Counted from the first letter of the stretch, positions 32,030 through 43,972 are shown. The stretch is DNA of 64,000 bases from Actinoplanes octamycinicus (GCF_014205225.1 NZ_JACHNB010000001.1:6925501-6989500); one strand, 5' to 3'. Translations and numbers: made by a program. Notes: generated by a model not told the origin, from the sequence alone.

Positions 32030-32845
32030 TCACGCAATCGGCTTGACGGCTCGGACGAAGCTGCTGGTGACGTTACCGGCCAGCGCGCGCGTGACCTCTT
32101 CGATGTCGATGTCGCCGGGAATGCGCCCGGGGTCGGCGTCGGCCAGGACCTCCCGCACGGCGTCACGGTGGAAGACCTGCGTCGGCTGCAGCTCAACGGC
32201 GGTGAACCCGGCGGCGCACAGCTTGTGGCGGTAGTCGTCGGCGACCAGTGCGCCGGCCACGCAACCGGTCCACAGAGCCATGACTCGGCTGGCCGGTTCG
32301 GGCAGTGCCCGGGTGAGCACGATGTCGGAGATGGCCAGTCGGCCGCCGGGGCGCAACACGCGGAACGCTTCGGCGAAGACGGCGTCCTTGTCGGCGGACA
32401 GGTTGATGACGCAGTTCGAGATGATGACGTCGACGCTGGCATCGGGCAGCGGGATAGCCTCGATCTGCCCGTTGAGGAACTCCACGTTGGGGACCTTCGC
32501 TTCCGCCGCGTTGCGGCGTGCGAGTTCCAGCATCTCCTCGGTCATGTCCAAGCCGTACGCCTTACCGGTGGCGCCGACGCGGCGGGCGGACAGCAGCACG
32601 TCGATGCCGCCGCCGGAGCCGAGATCGAGCACCGTCTGCCCAGGCTGCAGCTGGGCCAGCAGCGTGGGGTTGCCGCAGCCCAGCGATGCGGTCAGGGCCT
32701 GCTCGGGCAGCTGGTCACGCTGCTCTTCCGGGTAAAGGCTTCGGGTGTACGCGGTGGGACCGTCGCCGGTGCTGGCGGCGCGGGCTGCGTCGGCGTAGCG
32801 GTCGCGTACGGCGGTGCGGATCTCGTCGGGGGTGGCGGTGGTCAT
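32030..32845 (-). CDS. arsM: Arsenite S-adenosylmethionine methyltransferase
   Basis: 271 residues. The SAM-binding motif is VLDLGSGGGIDVLLSARRVG. Conserved cysteines that bind As(III) appear in SLGCGNP, ISNCVINL and LWTGCVAGAL. The enzyme methylates arsenite to volatile methylarsenicals. It is followed upstream by an ArsR-type gene only 10 bases away, so the two form an arsRM operon. The start ATG 32845 has AAGGAGG upstream. Confidence 0.9.
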   Translation of the reverse strand: MTTATPDEIRTAVRDRYADAARAASTGDGPTAYTRSLYPEEQRDQLPEQALTASLGCGNPTLLAQLQPGQTVLDLGSGGGIDVLLSARRVGATGKAYGLDMTEEMLELARRNAAEAKVPNVEFLNGQIEAIPLPDASVDVIISNCVINLSADKDAVFAEAFRVLRPGGRLAISDIVLTRALPEPASRVMALWTGCVAGALVADDYRHKLCAAGFTAVELQPTQVFHRDAVREVLADADPGRIPGDIDIEEVTRALAGNVTSSFVRAVKPIA

Positions 32846-32855
32846 GATGACCTCC

Positions 32856-33230
32856 TTAGCCGGACGTACTGTCGGATTCGGACTGGGTTGCGGACCGGCC
32901 GGGCGGGCAAGCCGCCAGCGGGTCGCCTGCGGCCAGGGTGGCCAGCAGCCGGGCGGGTTCGGCCAGCGGCGCGCAGCACAGGGTGTAGATGTTGCTGCGC
33001 CCGTGCGCGGCGACCGTGACCAGGCCCGTGTCGCGCAGAGTCTTGAGATGGTGGCTGACCAAGGTTTGCGGCAGCCGTACCGCGTCGGTCAGCCCTTTGA
33101 CGGAGCGCGGCTGCTGGGTGATGGCGAGCAGGATCGCCAGCCGGTTCGGATCGGACAGCGCGGCGAGCACCGGGGCGAGTCGTCCGGCCGCCGCGACCAC
33201 ATCAGTCGCGCTGTCCACGCTGCTGGTCAT
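32856..33230 (-). CDS. ArsR/SmtB-family repressor
   Basis: 124 residues. A winged helix with ALSDPNRLAILLAI, LPQTLVSHHLKTLRDTGLV and AAHGRSNIYTL is typical. A Cys pair (TLCC) lies in the last helix region and a third Cys (AACPP) near the end, which could bind As(III). It would repress its own operon with arsM and release on arsenite. ATG 33230 follows AAGGA by seven bases; a TTG at 33266 is less likely because it would cover an inverted repeat. Confidence 0.85.
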   Translation of the reverse strand: MTSSVDSATDVVAAAGRLAPVLAALSDPNRLAILLAITQQPRSVKGLTDAVRLPQTLVSHHLKTLRDTGLVTVAAHGRSNIYTLCCAPLAEPARLLATLAAGDPLAACPPGRSATQSESDSTSG

Positions 33231-33256
33231 ACCATCATCCTTAGCCTGCACCAGCA

Positions 33257-33290
33257 CTGTTAACAACAGTCCCTGCTGTTATTAGCAGCA
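33257..33290 (-). promoter_or_regulatory. Two dyads, likely ArsR operator
   Basis: CTGTT-AAC-AACAG (33257-33269) and TGCTG-N7-CAGCA (33274-33290) lie 26 to 60 bases upstream of the arsR start. They are A/T-rich for this genome. Position and symmetry fit an ArsR-family operator over the promoter. Confidence 0.5.
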
Positions 33291-33347
33291 TGCGCTAAAC
33301 AGCGTGGCGAAGGTGCGCACCGCACTGCTCGACGAAGCCCACGGGGA

Positions 33348-34517
33348 TCAGTCCGGCTGCGGACGTGCGCCGCCGATCTCCGGCTGCCGCCACACCTCCC
33401 ACGCCACGAACGCCACGCTGACCGCGGTGACGGCGGCCAGGATCCTCAGCGCGGGCACTGCCGGCGCCACCGGAATGAGCGTGGCCAGGACGACCGAGGT
33501 GACCAGACGGTCGGTCGCTATCTCGTGATGATCACGCCATCGGTACCAGACCTCGCCGGCGTAGAACAACGCGGCGCCGCCGCAGAGGCCGAACCCCGAC
33601 AGCGGTTGCAGCGGTTCGTCGGGATGGGCGATCGCCTCGCCCACCCCGAGGCTGTACCAGATGATGCCGGCGATCAGCGGCAGGTGCAGATAGCTGTACG
33701 CGTCCCGGGCGAGCCGGGCGCGTTCGGGTGCTGGAGCCCGGCGCAGCCGTGCCGCCGCCCCGTGCTTCAGCCCGAAGTACGCCCACCACATCGCAGCCGA
33801 TACGAGAACACCGAGCACCACGGCGACCAGGACGTCTGCCCTGCGCACATCGCCGGTGGCCGCCCGGCCCATCTGATAGATGGATTCGCCGAGCGCGATG
33901 ATGACCATCAGGCCGTGGCGTTCGACGAAGTGCCCGGGGCGCACGTGGAAGCTGCCCATGCCGAACAGGGCCGGCCCGCCGAAATCCACGAGCACCGCAC
34001 CGAGCCACAACACCTCTCGCAGCGGCGATTGCTGAGTCGCGGCCAGCACGACCAGTCCCGGGCCGATGAGCAGGATCGGCAGCAGCCGCAAGAAGGCACG
34101 TCGCCACCGCGCGTCCCTGCGCGCCGAGTAGATCAGCAAGACGACGTGCAGCAGGCGCACCGTGAGCAGCGCCAGCGCGAACATCGCCGCCTTGTCGCCG
34201 AACGCCTCCACCAGGCAACTGGAAGCGACCAGCATCGCCGACATGGCGAGGAAGATCAGCGTCCGTGCCAGGGTCCCCGACTCCGCCGAAGTGTTCGTCA
34301 GCCAGGTGTAGCAGACCCACGCCCACCAGACCGCTACCAGTGCCAGGACACCGTGACCGAATCCGGCCCACGAGCGATGTTCCTCGATCAGATGCGTCAC
34401 CTGCGACATCGAGTAGACGAAGACCAGGTCGAAGAACAGTTCCAGGGCGCCGACCGCGCGGTCGTCCGCAGGACGCTGCGGCGGTTCCATGGCGGGTTCG
34501 GCGGCGGCCGATCGCAC
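33348..34517 (-). CDS. Low-temperature requirement protein A (LtrA) family membrane protein
   Basis: 389 residues with about ten helices. ELFFDLVFVYSMSQVTHLI near the start and ERHGLMVIIALGESI in the middle are signatures of the LtrA family, whose molecular role is unknown. GTG 34517 is the longest likely start; ATG 34490 is an alternative and neither has a clear ribosome binding site. It follows the HdeD-like gene by 25 bases and is the last gene of the long dnaK run. Confidence 0.8.
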   Translation of the reverse strand: MRSAAAEPAMEPPQRPADDRAVGALELFFDLVFVYSMSQVTHLIEEHRSWAGFGHGVLALVAVWWAWVCYTWLTNTSAESGTLARTLIFLAMSAMLVASSCLVEAFGDKAAMFALALLTVRLLHVVLLIYSARRDARWRRAFLRLLPILLIGPGLVVLAATQQSPLREVLWLGAVLVDFGGPALFGMGSFHVRPGHFVERHGLMVIIALGESIYQMGRAATGDVRRADVLVAVVLGVLVSAAMWWAYFGLKHGAAARLRRAPAPERARLARDAYSYLHLPLIAGIIWYSLGVGEAIAHPDEPLQPLSGFGLCGGAALFYAGEVWYRWRDHHEIATDRLVTSVVLATLIPVAPAVPALRILAAVTAVSVAFVAWEVWRQPEIGGARPQPD

Positions 34518-34542
34518 GTCCGGAGCCCTGGCCGTACGCTGA

Positions 34543-35133
34543 TCAGGCGGTGGCAGGTCGATGGTAGTGCCGGGCCGCTGCCGGATCGTGGTGGCGCTCC
34601 CGGCGCAGGCGCAGGCCGAGCATCAGTAGCGTGCCACCGAAGGCGATGGCCGCGACACCGATCAGCGCGACGAGGGTCAGGACTCCCGCGGCCGGCCAGA
34701 CGGCCAGCAGCACGCCGAACACCACGGAGAGCGCGCCGCTGACGGCAAGCAGCCATTCGCGCCGCAACTCCTTGCGGAGCTGGAATGCGGCGACGATGTC
34801 GAACACGCCGGCCATCATGGCCCAGAGGGCGATCACCCAGAGCAGCGCGAGCGCGGTGATGCCGGGCCATACGATCGCGATGATGCCGGTCAGGATGCCG
34901 GCGATACCGCGGGCGAGGAGCCAGGCGCGGCTGCCACGCGTCCGGCCGCCGTCCCGGTCGCCGAGCGCGGCGACTACCGTGAACGAGCCGTCCACCAGCG
35001 CGTAGGCACCGAAGACGATCATCAGAGCGAAGACGGTGATGCCGGGCCACGCGAGGGCGAGCACACCGAACAGGATCCCGGCGACGCCGCGGAGGGCCAC
35101 CGCCCACCAGTGACGGCTGAGTGTCTCCAACAT
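34543..35133 (-). CDS. HdeD-family membrane protein
   Basis: 196 residues with six short helices in three pairs, each containing a WPGIT- or GILFGVLAL-like repeat, typical of HdeD (acid-resistance membrane protein) and DUF308 relatives. ATG 35133 follows GGAAGG. It starts 19 bases after the preceding oxidoreductase gene, so it is probably part of the stress operon. Its exact role is unknown. Confidence 0.8.
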   Translation of the reverse strand: MLETLSRHWWAVALRGVAGILFGVLALAWPGITVFALMIVFGAYALVDGSFTVVAALGDRDGGRTRGSRAWLLARGIAGILTGIIAIVWPGITALALLWVIALWAMMAGVFDIVAAFQLRKELRREWLLAVSGALSVVFGVLLAVWPAAGVLTLVALIGVAAIAFGGTLLMLGLRLRRERHHDPAAARHYHRPATA

Positions 35134-35152
35134 GATGTTTTCCTTCCGGGCG

Positions 35153-36835
35153 TCATGGGCGGGGCAGCTGCCGATCGGCAGCATGTCCGAACCTGGCCAG
35201 GTGGTCATGGATAAGGCGAACGGCCATGGATCCCTCGCCGACCGCGGACGCGACCCGTTTGATCGAGCCGCTGCGGACGTCACCCACGGCGAGGACACCG
35301 GGCCGGCTGGTCTCGAGCATCACCGGCTGCGGCGTGTCGGTGCGCACCTGCGCTCCGGTCAGGACGTAACCGCGCTCGTCCAGGGCGACACTGGACGCCA
35401 GCCAGCCGGTGCACGGCTGCGCCCCGATGAAGATGAACAGCACCGTCGTCGGCAGCTGCTGCCGCTGTCCGGTCCTGGTGTCGCGCACTCCGAGCGTCTG
35501 CAGCTGGCCGTCGTCGCCGGCCAGCTCGGTGACCTCCGTGTGGCGCAGTACTTCGACGTTGGGCAGCCGCTCGATCTGGTCGACCAGATACCGGGACATG
35601 TCGCGGTTCAGATCGTCGTGCCGGATGACCAGCCGTACCTGCGAGGCGTGCCGGGCGAGGAAGACCGTGGCCTGGCCGGCCGAGTTGCCGCCACCGACGA
35701 CCGCCACCGGCTGCCGCTCGCAGAAGACCGCTTCCATGAAGGTGGCGGCGTAGTAGACGCTGGTGCCCTCGAACTCGGCGAGGCGCGGCACCTCGAGTTT
35801 CCGATACCGCGCGCCGGTGGCGATCACCACCGTCCGGGTCCGCAACTGTGTTCCGTCGTCGAGGTGCACGACCTGGTCGCTGTCGTCCCATTCCAGGCGT
35901 ACGGCCTCGGCCGGCACGGTCAGGTCGGCGCCGAACTTCTTCGCCTGGACCACGGCCCGGTCGGCCAGGTCGGCACCCGAGATACCGGCCGGGAAACCCA
36001 GGTAGTTCTCGATCCGTGAGGAGGTACCGGCCTGCCCGCCGGTGGCCACCGCGTCGAGCACCACCGTCGCGAGTCCTTCGGAGGCGCCGTACACGGCGGC
36101 AGCGAGGCCGGCCGGCCCCGCGCCGACCACGACAACGTCGCACACGGCCTGGTCCTTGCCGGAGCGCCGCAGGCCGGCGACCCGGGCCAGTTCCGCGTTC
36201 GACGGGTTGCGCAGCACCTTGTCGCGCCAGATCACCACTGGCGTGTCCGCCGTGCTGATGGACAGCCGGCGCAACAGCTCCTCGGCGTCCGGGTCCTCCT
36301 CCAGGTCGATCCAGGTGTGCGGCACCCGGTTGCGGGCGGCGAGTTCACGCAGGCGGCGGGTGTCCGGGCTGAATCGCGAACCGACTATCTTGATGCCGGT
36401 GATGTCGCCGATCAGCAGTTCCCGGCGGGCCAGGAAACTGCGCAGGATCAGGTCCCCGAGGCCGGGCTCCTCACGGACCAGCTCGTGCAGTGTGGGCAGG
36501 GGCACCGCGAGGACCTCGCCTGCCTCCTGCGCGACCATCGTGACGAAGGACGGCTGGCCGATGAGCAGGCCGAGCTCGTCGAGGAACCGGCGCGGGCCGT
36601 GCACCCGAAGCATCCGGGCTCCCGGGGTGCCGTACCCGTCGATCACCGCTACCATCCCGGACAGCACGACGAGGAAGTCGCGGTCCCGCCGGCCCTCGGC
36701 GACGAGCACGTCGCCGCGCCAGACCGGCCGCTTCTCGCCGCGGCGGCTCAGCACGGCTATCTGCTCGTCGGACAGGCGGGGATAGGCACCGGCCACATCC
36801 GGTGTCTCGGCGAGCCGTTCCTCGTCCGGGTTCAC
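35153..36835 (-). CDS. Cyclic-nucleotide-binding/glutaredoxin-like/thioredoxin-reductase-like fusion
   Basis: 560 residues. Residues ~20-140 form a cNMP-binding (Crp-like) domain. Residues ~150-225 form a thioredoxin-fold domain whose CxxC position reads SPDT. Residues ~232-555 form a thioredoxin reductase-like flavoprotein with GAGPAGLAAAVYGASEG, GGQAGTSSRIENYLGFP, GGGNSAGQATVFLARHA and DVRSGSIKRVASAVGEG. The redox CxxC that reduces thioredoxin is absent; YYAATFMEAVFC stands in its place. The GTG start overlaps the thioredoxin stop (GTGA), so translation is coupled. It may act as a regulated NAD(P)H oxidoreductase with another partner. Confidence 0.85.
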   Translation of the reverse strand: MNPDEERLAETPDVAGAYPRLSDEQIAVLSRRGEKRPVWRGDVLVAEGRRDRDFLVVLSGMVAVIDGYGTPGARMLRVHGPRRFLDELGLLIGQPSFVTMVAQEAGEVLAVPLPTLHELVREEPGLGDLILRSFLARRELLIGDITGIKIVGSRFSPDTRRLRELAARNRVPHTWIDLEEDPDAEELLRRLSISTADTPVVIWRDKVLRNPSNAELARVAGLRRSGKDQAVCDVVVVGAGPAGLAAAVYGASEGLATVVLDAVATGGQAGTSSRIENYLGFPAGISGADLADRAVVQAKKFGADLTVPAEAVRLEWDDSDQVVHLDDGTQLRTRTVVIATGARYRKLEVPRLAEFEGTSVYYAATFMEAVFCERQPVAVVGGGNSAGQATVFLARHASQVRLVIRHDDLNRDMSRYLVDQIERLPNVEVLRHTEVTELAGDDGQLQTLGVRDTRTGQRQQLPTTVLFIFIGAQPCTGWLASSVALDERGYVLTGAQVRTDTPQPVMLETSRPGVLAVGDVRSGSIKRVASAVGEGSMAVRLIHDHLARFGHAADRQLPRP

Positions 36836-37266
36836 GCCGTACCTCGCAAGACCTCGTCGATCCAGCTGCGCAGGGCCGCAGCGGGTGCGGCGCCGGCCCT
36901 GCGCGCCACCACCTCGCCGTCACGCATCAGGATCAGGGTGGGCACGGCCTGGATCGTGAACCGCTCGGACACCTTGGGCGCCTTGTCGACGTCGACCTTG
37001 ACCAGTTTGATCTTGCCGGCCAGGTCGCGGGCCACCTGTTCCAGCGCGGGGCTGACCTGCCGGCACGGCCCGCACCAGGTCGCCCACATGTCCACCAGGA
37101 CCAGGACGTTCGCCCGCTCGGCGACGTCCCCGAAGTCGTCGTCGCCGGCCTCGGCCACCCAGGGCAGCGCCTGGTGACAGTTGCCGCAGTGCGGGAAGCC
37201 CTCGGCGGACGCGGGGATCCGGTTCTTCCGCCCGCAGGTCGGGCACTCGATCACCTTGCTGGCCAC
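36832..37266 (-). CDS. Thioredoxin with N-terminal zinc ribbon (TrxC-like)
   Basis: 144 residues. An N-terminal zinc ribbon (CPTCGRKN and CGNCHQAL) precedes a thioredoxin domain with active site WATWCGPCRQ and the cis-proline region VPTLIL. Thioredoxin 2 proteins of this kind reduce disulfides in the cytosol, and zinc release by oxidants is known for the type. GTG 37266 begins one base after the clpB stop, and the end overlaps the oxidoreductase gene. Confidence 0.9.
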   Translation of the reverse strand: MASKVIECPTCGRKNRIPASAEGFPHCGNCHQALPWVAEAGDDDFGDVAERANVLVLVDMWATWCGPCRQVSPALEQVARDLAGKIKLVKVDVDKAPKVSERFTIQAVPTLILMRDGEVVARRAGAAPAAALRSWIDEVLRGTA

Positions 37267-37267
37267 G

Positions 37268-39892
37268 TCACTCCTCCGGCGCCTGTTCGTAGGTGACGCT
37301 CAGCTCATCGTCGATCACGTCCACCCGGATCACCGCGCCGTCCTGGGCGTCCCCGGCGAGCAGCGCCCGGCCGATGCGGGTCTCCACCTCGCGGGCGATG
37401 AAGCGGCGCAGCGGCCGGGCGCCGTACACCGGATCGAATCCTTGCCGGGCGATGAAGCGCTGTGCCTCGTCGGTGACCCTGAGCGTCATCCGCCGCTCCG
37501 CCAGCCGTTCTCGCAATTCGCTGAACATCAGGTCGACGATGCGCTCGATCTCCGGCTGGGTGAGCGGCTTGAACAGCACGATGTCGTCGGCACGGTTGAG
37601 GAACTCAGGCCGGAAATGCCGCCGCAGCTCGCCCATGACCAGCTCACGGCCCTCGGGTTTGATCTCACCGGCGTCCGAGATGCCGTCGAGCAGATACTGC
37701 GAGCCGATGTTCGAGGTCATGATGATCACGGTGTTGCGGAAGTCGACGGTGCGGCCCTGCGCATCGGTGAGGCGCCCGTCGTCGAGCACCTGCAGCAGCG
37801 TGTTGAACACGTCCGCGTGTGCCTTCTCGATCTCGTCGAAGAGCACCACCGAGTACGGTTTGCGCCGGACCGCCTCGGTGAGCTGCCCGCCCTCTTCGTA
37901 GCCGACATATCCGGGCGGGGCCCCCACCAGCCGGCTCACGGTGTGCCGCTCCTGGTATTCGCTCATGTCGATCCGGACCATGTTGTCCTCGGTATCGAAC
38001 AGCGCCGCGGCCAGGGTGCGCGCCAGCTCTGTCTTGCCGACTCCGGTGGGACCGAGGAAGATGAACGACCCGATCGGCCGGCGCGGGTTCTTGATGCCGG
38101 ACCGGGCACGGATGATCGCGTCGGTGACCGACTGCACGGCCTCGTCCTGTCCGATCACCCGCTCGTGCAGGATCTGGTCCAGACGCAGCAGCTTCTGGCG
38201 TTCGCCCTCGGTGAGCCGGCTGACCGGGATGCCGGTCCACCGGGAGACGATGCCGGCGATCTCGGCCTCGGTGACGACCTCGCGAAGCAGCCGCTTCCCG
38301 GCCTGCTTCGCGGTGAGCCGCTGCTCCTCGGCCTGCAGCCGGCGTTCCAGCTCCGGTAACCGGCCGTGCCGCAACTCCGCGGCCCGGTTGAGGTCGTAGT
38401 CGCGTTCCGCCTGTTCCGCCTCGTGCCGGATCTGTTCGATCTCCCGGCGCAGATCCTGGACTCGCCGCAGCGCCTGCCGTTCGGCGTCCCACTGGGCGCG
38501 CAGCGCGTCCACTTCGGCGCGCAGGTCGGCCAGTTCCTTACGGAGCTGGTCGAGGCGGGCCAAGCTGGCCGGGTCCTCCTCCTTGGACAGCGCCGCCTCC
38601 TCGATCTCGAGGCGGGTCAGGCGCCGGGTGCGCTCGTCGAGTTCGGCCGGCATCGAGTCGATTTCGGTACGCAGCATGGCGCACGCCTCGTCGACCAGGT
38701 CGATGGCCTTGTCCGGGAGGAAGCGGTCGGAGATGTACCGGCGGCTGAGGACCACCGCGGCGACCAGCGCCGCGTCTTGGATCTTCACGCCGTGGAAGAC
38801 CTCCAGCCGTTCCCGCAGTCCGCGGAGGATCGAGATGGCGTCCTCCTCGGTCGGCTCCTCGGCGAGCACCGGCTGGAAGCGGCGCTCCAGCGCCGCGTCC
38901 TTCTCGATGTGCTTGCGGTACTCGTCCAGCGTCGTCGCGCCGATCATGTGCAGTTCGCCGCGGGCGAGCATCGGTTTGAGCATGTTGCCGGCGTCCATCG
39001 CGCCCTCGGAGCCACCCCCGGCGCCGACGATCGTGTGCAGCTCGTCGATGAACAACAGGATTCGTCCCTCGGCGGCCTTCACCTCGGAGAGCACGGCCTT
39101 GAGCCGTTCCTCGAACTCGCCGCGGTACTTCGCGCCGGCCACCAGAGAACTCATGTCCAGCGCGAACACCACCTTGTCCCGCAGTCCCTCGGGCACGTCA
39201 CCGTTGGTGATCCGCTGGGCCAGGCCCTCCACGATGGCGGTCTTGCCGACGCCCGGTTCGCCGATGAGCACCGGGTTGTTCTTCGACTTGCGGGACAGGA
39301 TCTGAATCACCCGGCGGATCTCGCCGTCGCGCCCGATGACCGGGTCCATGGTGCCGGCGGCAGCGTCGGCGACCAGGTCGCGGCCGTACTTCGCCAGCGC
39401 CTCGTAGGCGACCTCCGGCATCGCCGAGGTGACCCGCTGGTTGCCCCGGATCTTCGTCAGCTCCTGGAGGAAGCCGTCACGGGTGAGTCCCGCGTCGCTG
39501 AGCAACCGGCCGGCGGTGGAGGTTCGTCCCTCCTGCAGCATGGCGATCACCAGGTGCTCGACGGAGACGTACTCGTCCTTGAGCCGTTTCGCCTCGCGCT
39601 CGGCGGCGTCGAACAGCCGGGACAGGCGCTGGGTGACGAAGACCTGGCCGGGTGCGGCGCCAGGTCCACTGACCCGGGGACGCCGGTCCAGTTCCGCCTC
39701 CACCTGGTCCCGTAGTTTGTCCGGTTCGACGCCGGTCGCCGAGAGCAGCCTGGGCACCAGCCCGTCCGGCTGCTCGATCAGGGCGAGCAGCAGGTGCTCG
39801 CTGTCGACCTCGGGGTGGCCGAACCGCAGCGCCTTGGTCTGGGCGTCGTGAAGGGCCTCCTGCGATTTCTGGGTCAGGCGGTTCAGGTCCAC
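37268..39892 (-). CDS. clpB: ClpB disaggregase
   Basis: 874 residues, full length. An N-terminal Clp repeat domain, the first AAA+ module with Walker A GEPGVGKT, a coiled-coil M-domain (about 410-530, [20 protein letters not shown]), and the second AAA+ module with GPTGVGKT are all present. It pulls proteins out of aggregates together with DnaK, DnaJ and GrpE, which are encoded just upstream. The GTG start overlaps the end of the CbpM-like gene by 10 bases. Confidence 0.95.
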   Translation of the reverse strand: MDLNRLTQKSQEALHDAQTKALRFGHPEVDSEHLLLALIEQPDGLVPRLLSATGVEPDKLRDQVEAELDRRPRVSGPGAAPGQVFVTQRLSRLFDAAEREAKRLKDEYVSVEHLVIAMLQEGRTSTAGRLLSDAGLTRDGFLQELTKIRGNQRVTSAMPEVAYEALAKYGRDLVADAAAGTMDPVIGRDGEIRRVIQILSRKSKNNPVLIGEPGVGKTAIVEGLAQRITNGDVPEGLRDKVVFALDMSSLVAGAKYRGEFEERLKAVLSEVKAAEGRILLFIDELHTIVGAGGGSEGAMDAGNMLKPMLARGELHMIGATTLDEYRKHIEKDAALERRFQPVLAEEPTEEDAISILRGLRERLEVFHGVKIQDAALVAAVVLSRRYISDRFLPDKAIDLVDEACAMLRTEIDSMPAELDERTRRLTRLEIEEAALSKEEDPASLARLDQLRKELADLRAEVDALRAQWDAERQALRRVQDLRREIEQIRHEAEQAERDYDLNRAAELRHGRLPELERRLQAEEQRLTAKQAGKRLLREVVTEAEIAGIVSRWTGIPVSRLTEGERQKLLRLDQILHERVIGQDEAVQSVTDAIIRARSGIKNPRRPIGSFIFLGPTGVGKTELARTLAAALFDTEDNMVRIDMSEYQERHTVSRLVGAPPGYVGYEEGGQLTEAVRRKPYSVVLFDEIEKAHADVFNTLLQVLDDGRLTDAQGRTVDFRNTVIIMTSNIGSQYLLDGISDAGEIKPEGRELVMGELRRHFRPEFLNRADDIVLFKPLTQPEIERIVDLMFSELRERLAERRMTLRVTDEAQRFIARQGFDPVYGARPLRRFIAREVETRIGRALLAGDAQDGAVIRVDVIDDELSVTYEQAPEE

Positions 39893-40212
39893 GGTCTGCC
39901 TCCGGTGCGTCGAGAGGTCGTGACACGAAGCTCATGCTCGAGGGCGGCCACGCGGTCGAGCAGGTCGATCACGAGGCCGAGGGCGGCATAGTTGATGCCC
40001 AGGCCGGCGCGCAGGCGCCGGACGCGGGCGAGAGCGAGCACCTGATCACGGCCGAACCAGAGGTGTCCGGCATCGTCACGTTCGGGGTCGAGAATGCCCA
40101 GCGTGACGAGCCGCTGGACCATCTCGGGGTGCACATCGCCGGAATGACAGAACGCGGTCAAGCTCTGACGGTTGTGCGCGTTCCGCGATGTCCGGATGAG
40201 GGGGTAGGTCAT
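39883..40212 (-). CDS. MerR-like chaperone modulator (CbpM-type)
   Basis: 109 residues. A MerR_2-like helix-turn-helix fold with [18 protein letters not shown] and [33 protein letters not shown]. The second half matches CbpM, which binds the J domain of CbpA and modulates it. HspR repressors have the same fold, so a DNA-binding role is the alternative. The start overlaps the stop of the DnaJ-like gene (ATGA), the usual cbpA-cbpM arrangement. Confidence 0.75.
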   Translation of the reverse strand: MTYPLIRTSRNAHNRQSLTAFCHSGDVHPEMVQRLVTLGILDPERDDAGHLWFGRDQVLALARVRRLRAGLGINYAALGLVIDLLDRVAALEHELRVTTSRRTGGRPWT

Positions 40213-41168
40213 TGCTGCCTCCGTGGGTCGAAGGTGGAGACCGCGGCGAGTTGCTCGAACAACCGCCGTTCCTCGTCGGACAGCTTGGGCGGGACCATGA
40301 TGCGGGCCTCGGCGTACAGGTCGCCCGGCCCGCCGCGGGGGTCGGGCAAGCCCCGTCCTTTGAGCCGCAGCCGCCGGCCGCTGGACGTACCCGGGGGAAC
40401 CCGGACCTTTCCCTCGCCGCCGGGAGTGTCAACCGCGACGGCCGCGCCGAGTGCGGCCTCCCACGGTGCCAGCGGCAGGGTGACGGTGATGTCCCGCCCG
40501 TTGACCCGGTACCGCGGGTGCGGTGCCAGCCGCACCACAAGGTAGAGGTCGCCGGCCGTGGCGCCGTCGCTGCCGCGGCCGCCCTGGCCGCTCAGGCGGA
40601 TTCGCTGGCCATCGGTTACCCCGGGCGGAATCGTCACGTCGAGCGTGCGGCTGCCGCCCGGGCCGGACAGCGTGACGGTCCGGTGGCCGCCGGCGTACGC
40701 CTCCTCGACCGGCAGTTCGATCTCGGCCTCCTGGTCCGCGCCCGGAACAGGGCCGAAGCGACCGCCGCCGCGGCCGCCGAACATGCCGCCGAACATGGCC
40801 TCCAGGTCGATGTCCTGGAAGTCACCGGACCCGGTGTACGCGTGCTCCGCCGGTCCGCCGCCGCGACGCCCGCGTCCACCGCCGCGAGTTCCCGCGCCGG
40901 CCCGCGCGCGTGCCCAAGTCTGCCGATCCATGTCTGGCGGCACCTGGCGGAAGTCCGGGCCGAAGGCGTCGTAACGGCGCCGCTGGTCAGGATCCGAGAG
41001 CACGTCGTACGCCTCGGAGATGTCCTTGAACCGCTCCTCCGCGCCCGGATCCTTGTTGATGTCGGGGTGATAGGTCCGGGCCAGTTTGCGATACGCCCGT
41101 TGCAGGTCATCCGCACTGACGTCTCGGGAGACGCCCAGCGTGTCGTAGAAGTCGCGGGACGGCGCCAT
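40209..41168 (-). CDS. DnaJ-like co-chaperone without zinc finger (CbpA type)
   Basis: 319 residues. The J domain (~5-70) has the HPD motif in [12 protein letters not shown] Gly/Arg-rich linker follows, then the two C-terminal beta domains with the substrate site ([17 protein letters not shown]). The four CxxCxGxG repeats of DnaJ are missing, so it is CbpA-like. It stimulates DnaK ATPase. It abuts the grpE gene with no gap. Confidence 0.9.
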   Translation of the reverse strand: MAPSRDFYDTLGVSRDVSADDLQRAYRKLARTYHPDINKDPGAEERFKDISEAYDVLSDPDQRRRYDAFGPDFRQVPPDMDRQTWARARAGAGTRGGGRGRRGGGPAEHAYTGSGDFQDIDLEAMFGGMFGGRGGGRFGPVPGADQEAEIELPVEEAYAGGHRTVTLSGPGGSRTLDVTIPPGVTDGQRIRLSGQGGRGSDGATAGDLYLVVRLAPHPRYRVNGRDITVTLPLAPWEAALGAAVAVDTPGGEGKVRVPPGTSSGRRLRLKGRGLPDPRGGPGDLYAEARIMVPPKLSDEERRLFEQLAAVSTFDPRRQQ

Positions 41169-41717
41169 TCAGGAGCCCTTCGCCACGACCACCGCGGCGG
41201 GCCGCAGCGGACGCTCGTCAGTGCCGTAACCGGGCCGGACGACCTGCAGGATGGTGCCCGGCGCGGCGTCGGTGGCCGGTAGCGCCGCCACCGCGTCGTG
41301 CCGGCTCGGGTCGAACGGCTCGTTCAGGTCATCGCGCAGCGGATAGCCGAGGTCGGCCAGGACGGCCAGCGCCTGTTGGCGGACGGCCTCCAACCCCGAC
41401 ATGATCGACGCCGGATCGGCGGTGGCGTGCTGCAGGGCAAGCTCGAGGTTGTCGAGGACGGGCAGCCATCGCGCCGCCACGCGGGCCCGCTCGTCCTCGC
41501 GCTCCCGATGAACGTCGCGCGCCATCCGCTTACGCAGGTTGTCGTAGTCAGCCACCGCCCGCCGGTAGCGTTCGTCCGACTGGGCCAACTGGGCACGCAG
41601 TTCGGCGGTCTCGTCGCGGGCTTGCGGGGCCGCGCCGTCGGCGGCCGATTCCGGCGGGCCGGACGCCGCAGCCGTACCGGCCGCGGCCGCCGCTGGATCC
41701 CGTACCTGATCGGTCAT
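41169..41717 (-). CDS. grpE: GrpE nucleotide exchange factor
   Basis: 182 residues. An N-terminal disordered Ala-rich region, a long helix (ETAELRAQLAQSDERYRRAVADYDNLRKRM) and a C-terminal beta domain with VLQVVRPGYG-type ending (here TILQVVRPGYGTDERPLRPA). It drives ADP release from DnaK. It starts 6 bases after the dnaK stop. Confidence 0.92.
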   Translation of the reverse strand: MTDQVRDPAAAAAGTAAASGPPESAADGAAPQARDETAELRAQLAQSDERYRRAVADYDNLRKRMARDVHREREDERARVAARWLPVLDNLELALQHATADPASIMSGLEAVRQQALAVLADLGYPLRDDLNEPFDPSRHDAVAALPATDAAPGTILQVVRPGYGTDERPLRPAAVVVAKGS

Positions 41718-41723
41718 CGTCGG

Positions 41724-43616
<1,893 letters not shown>

Positions 43617-43734
43617 GACTCTCTCCTCCAACATCGCAGGTGGGTTTGAGATATCCGTGAGCCGGGCCGCCCGGCATGCACACGGGATCGCCGGCTCCCT
43701 GCCTCCACAACACCAGCGGCCGCCACGGGTGTCG

Positions 43735-43754
43735 ATTGGCAGATCTGCCAATCC
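43735..43754 (-). promoter_or_regulatory. Perfect 20-bp palindrome upstream of dnaK
   Basis: The core ATTGGCAGATCTGCCAAT (43736-43753) is perfectly palindromic, flanked by G and C. On the minus strand it is followed by CGAC and lies 118 bases before ATG 43616. The same motif occurs at 43824, 46180 and 47556. The factor that binds it is unknown. The 356-base gap 43617-43972 holds this site and the next and no gene. Confidence 0.65.
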
Positions 43755-43823
43755 GGCGGCTCGGAGACACCCGCTCGCCCGCAGCTCACCTCCGGGTCCC
43801 GCCGGCAGCCCGGCTACGGCACG

Positions 43824-43843
43824 GATCGGCAGTCCTGCCAATC
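43824..43843 (+). promoter_or_regulatory. Imperfect copy of the TTGGCA/TGCCAA dyad upstream of the BON gene
   Basis: GATCGGCAG-TC-CTGCCAATC type dyad with two mismatches between arms, followed by GAC on the plus strand. It lies 129 bases before ATG 43973. Confidence 0.5.
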
Positions 43844-43972
43844 GACAAGTCCCGGCCGCGTTGGTGGGATCGAAGCAGGACATCACCCGCGACGTGGGCG
43901 AGGGCGCTCGGATGAGGCGGCCGCCGACGCCGATCCGGCGGCATGGCCGGCTGACGAGAGTTGGAGGACCGA

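Noticed and set aside
33304..33528. A 74-codon plus-strand frame beginning MAKVRTALLDEAHGDQ
   Set aside because: Most of it is antisense to the end of the LtrA-like gene and it has no ribosome binding site.
43844..43860. Possible DosR half-site (AAGTCCCGG) next to the BON-gene dyad
   Set aside because: Only one half is present; no matching GGGAC at the right distance.
43617..43972. HAIR or CIRCE heat-shock element before dnaK
   Set aside because: Neither the CTTGAGT/ACTCAAG nor the TTAGCACTC/GAGTGCTAA pattern is present; the only strong dyads are of the TTGGCA/TGCCAA type.
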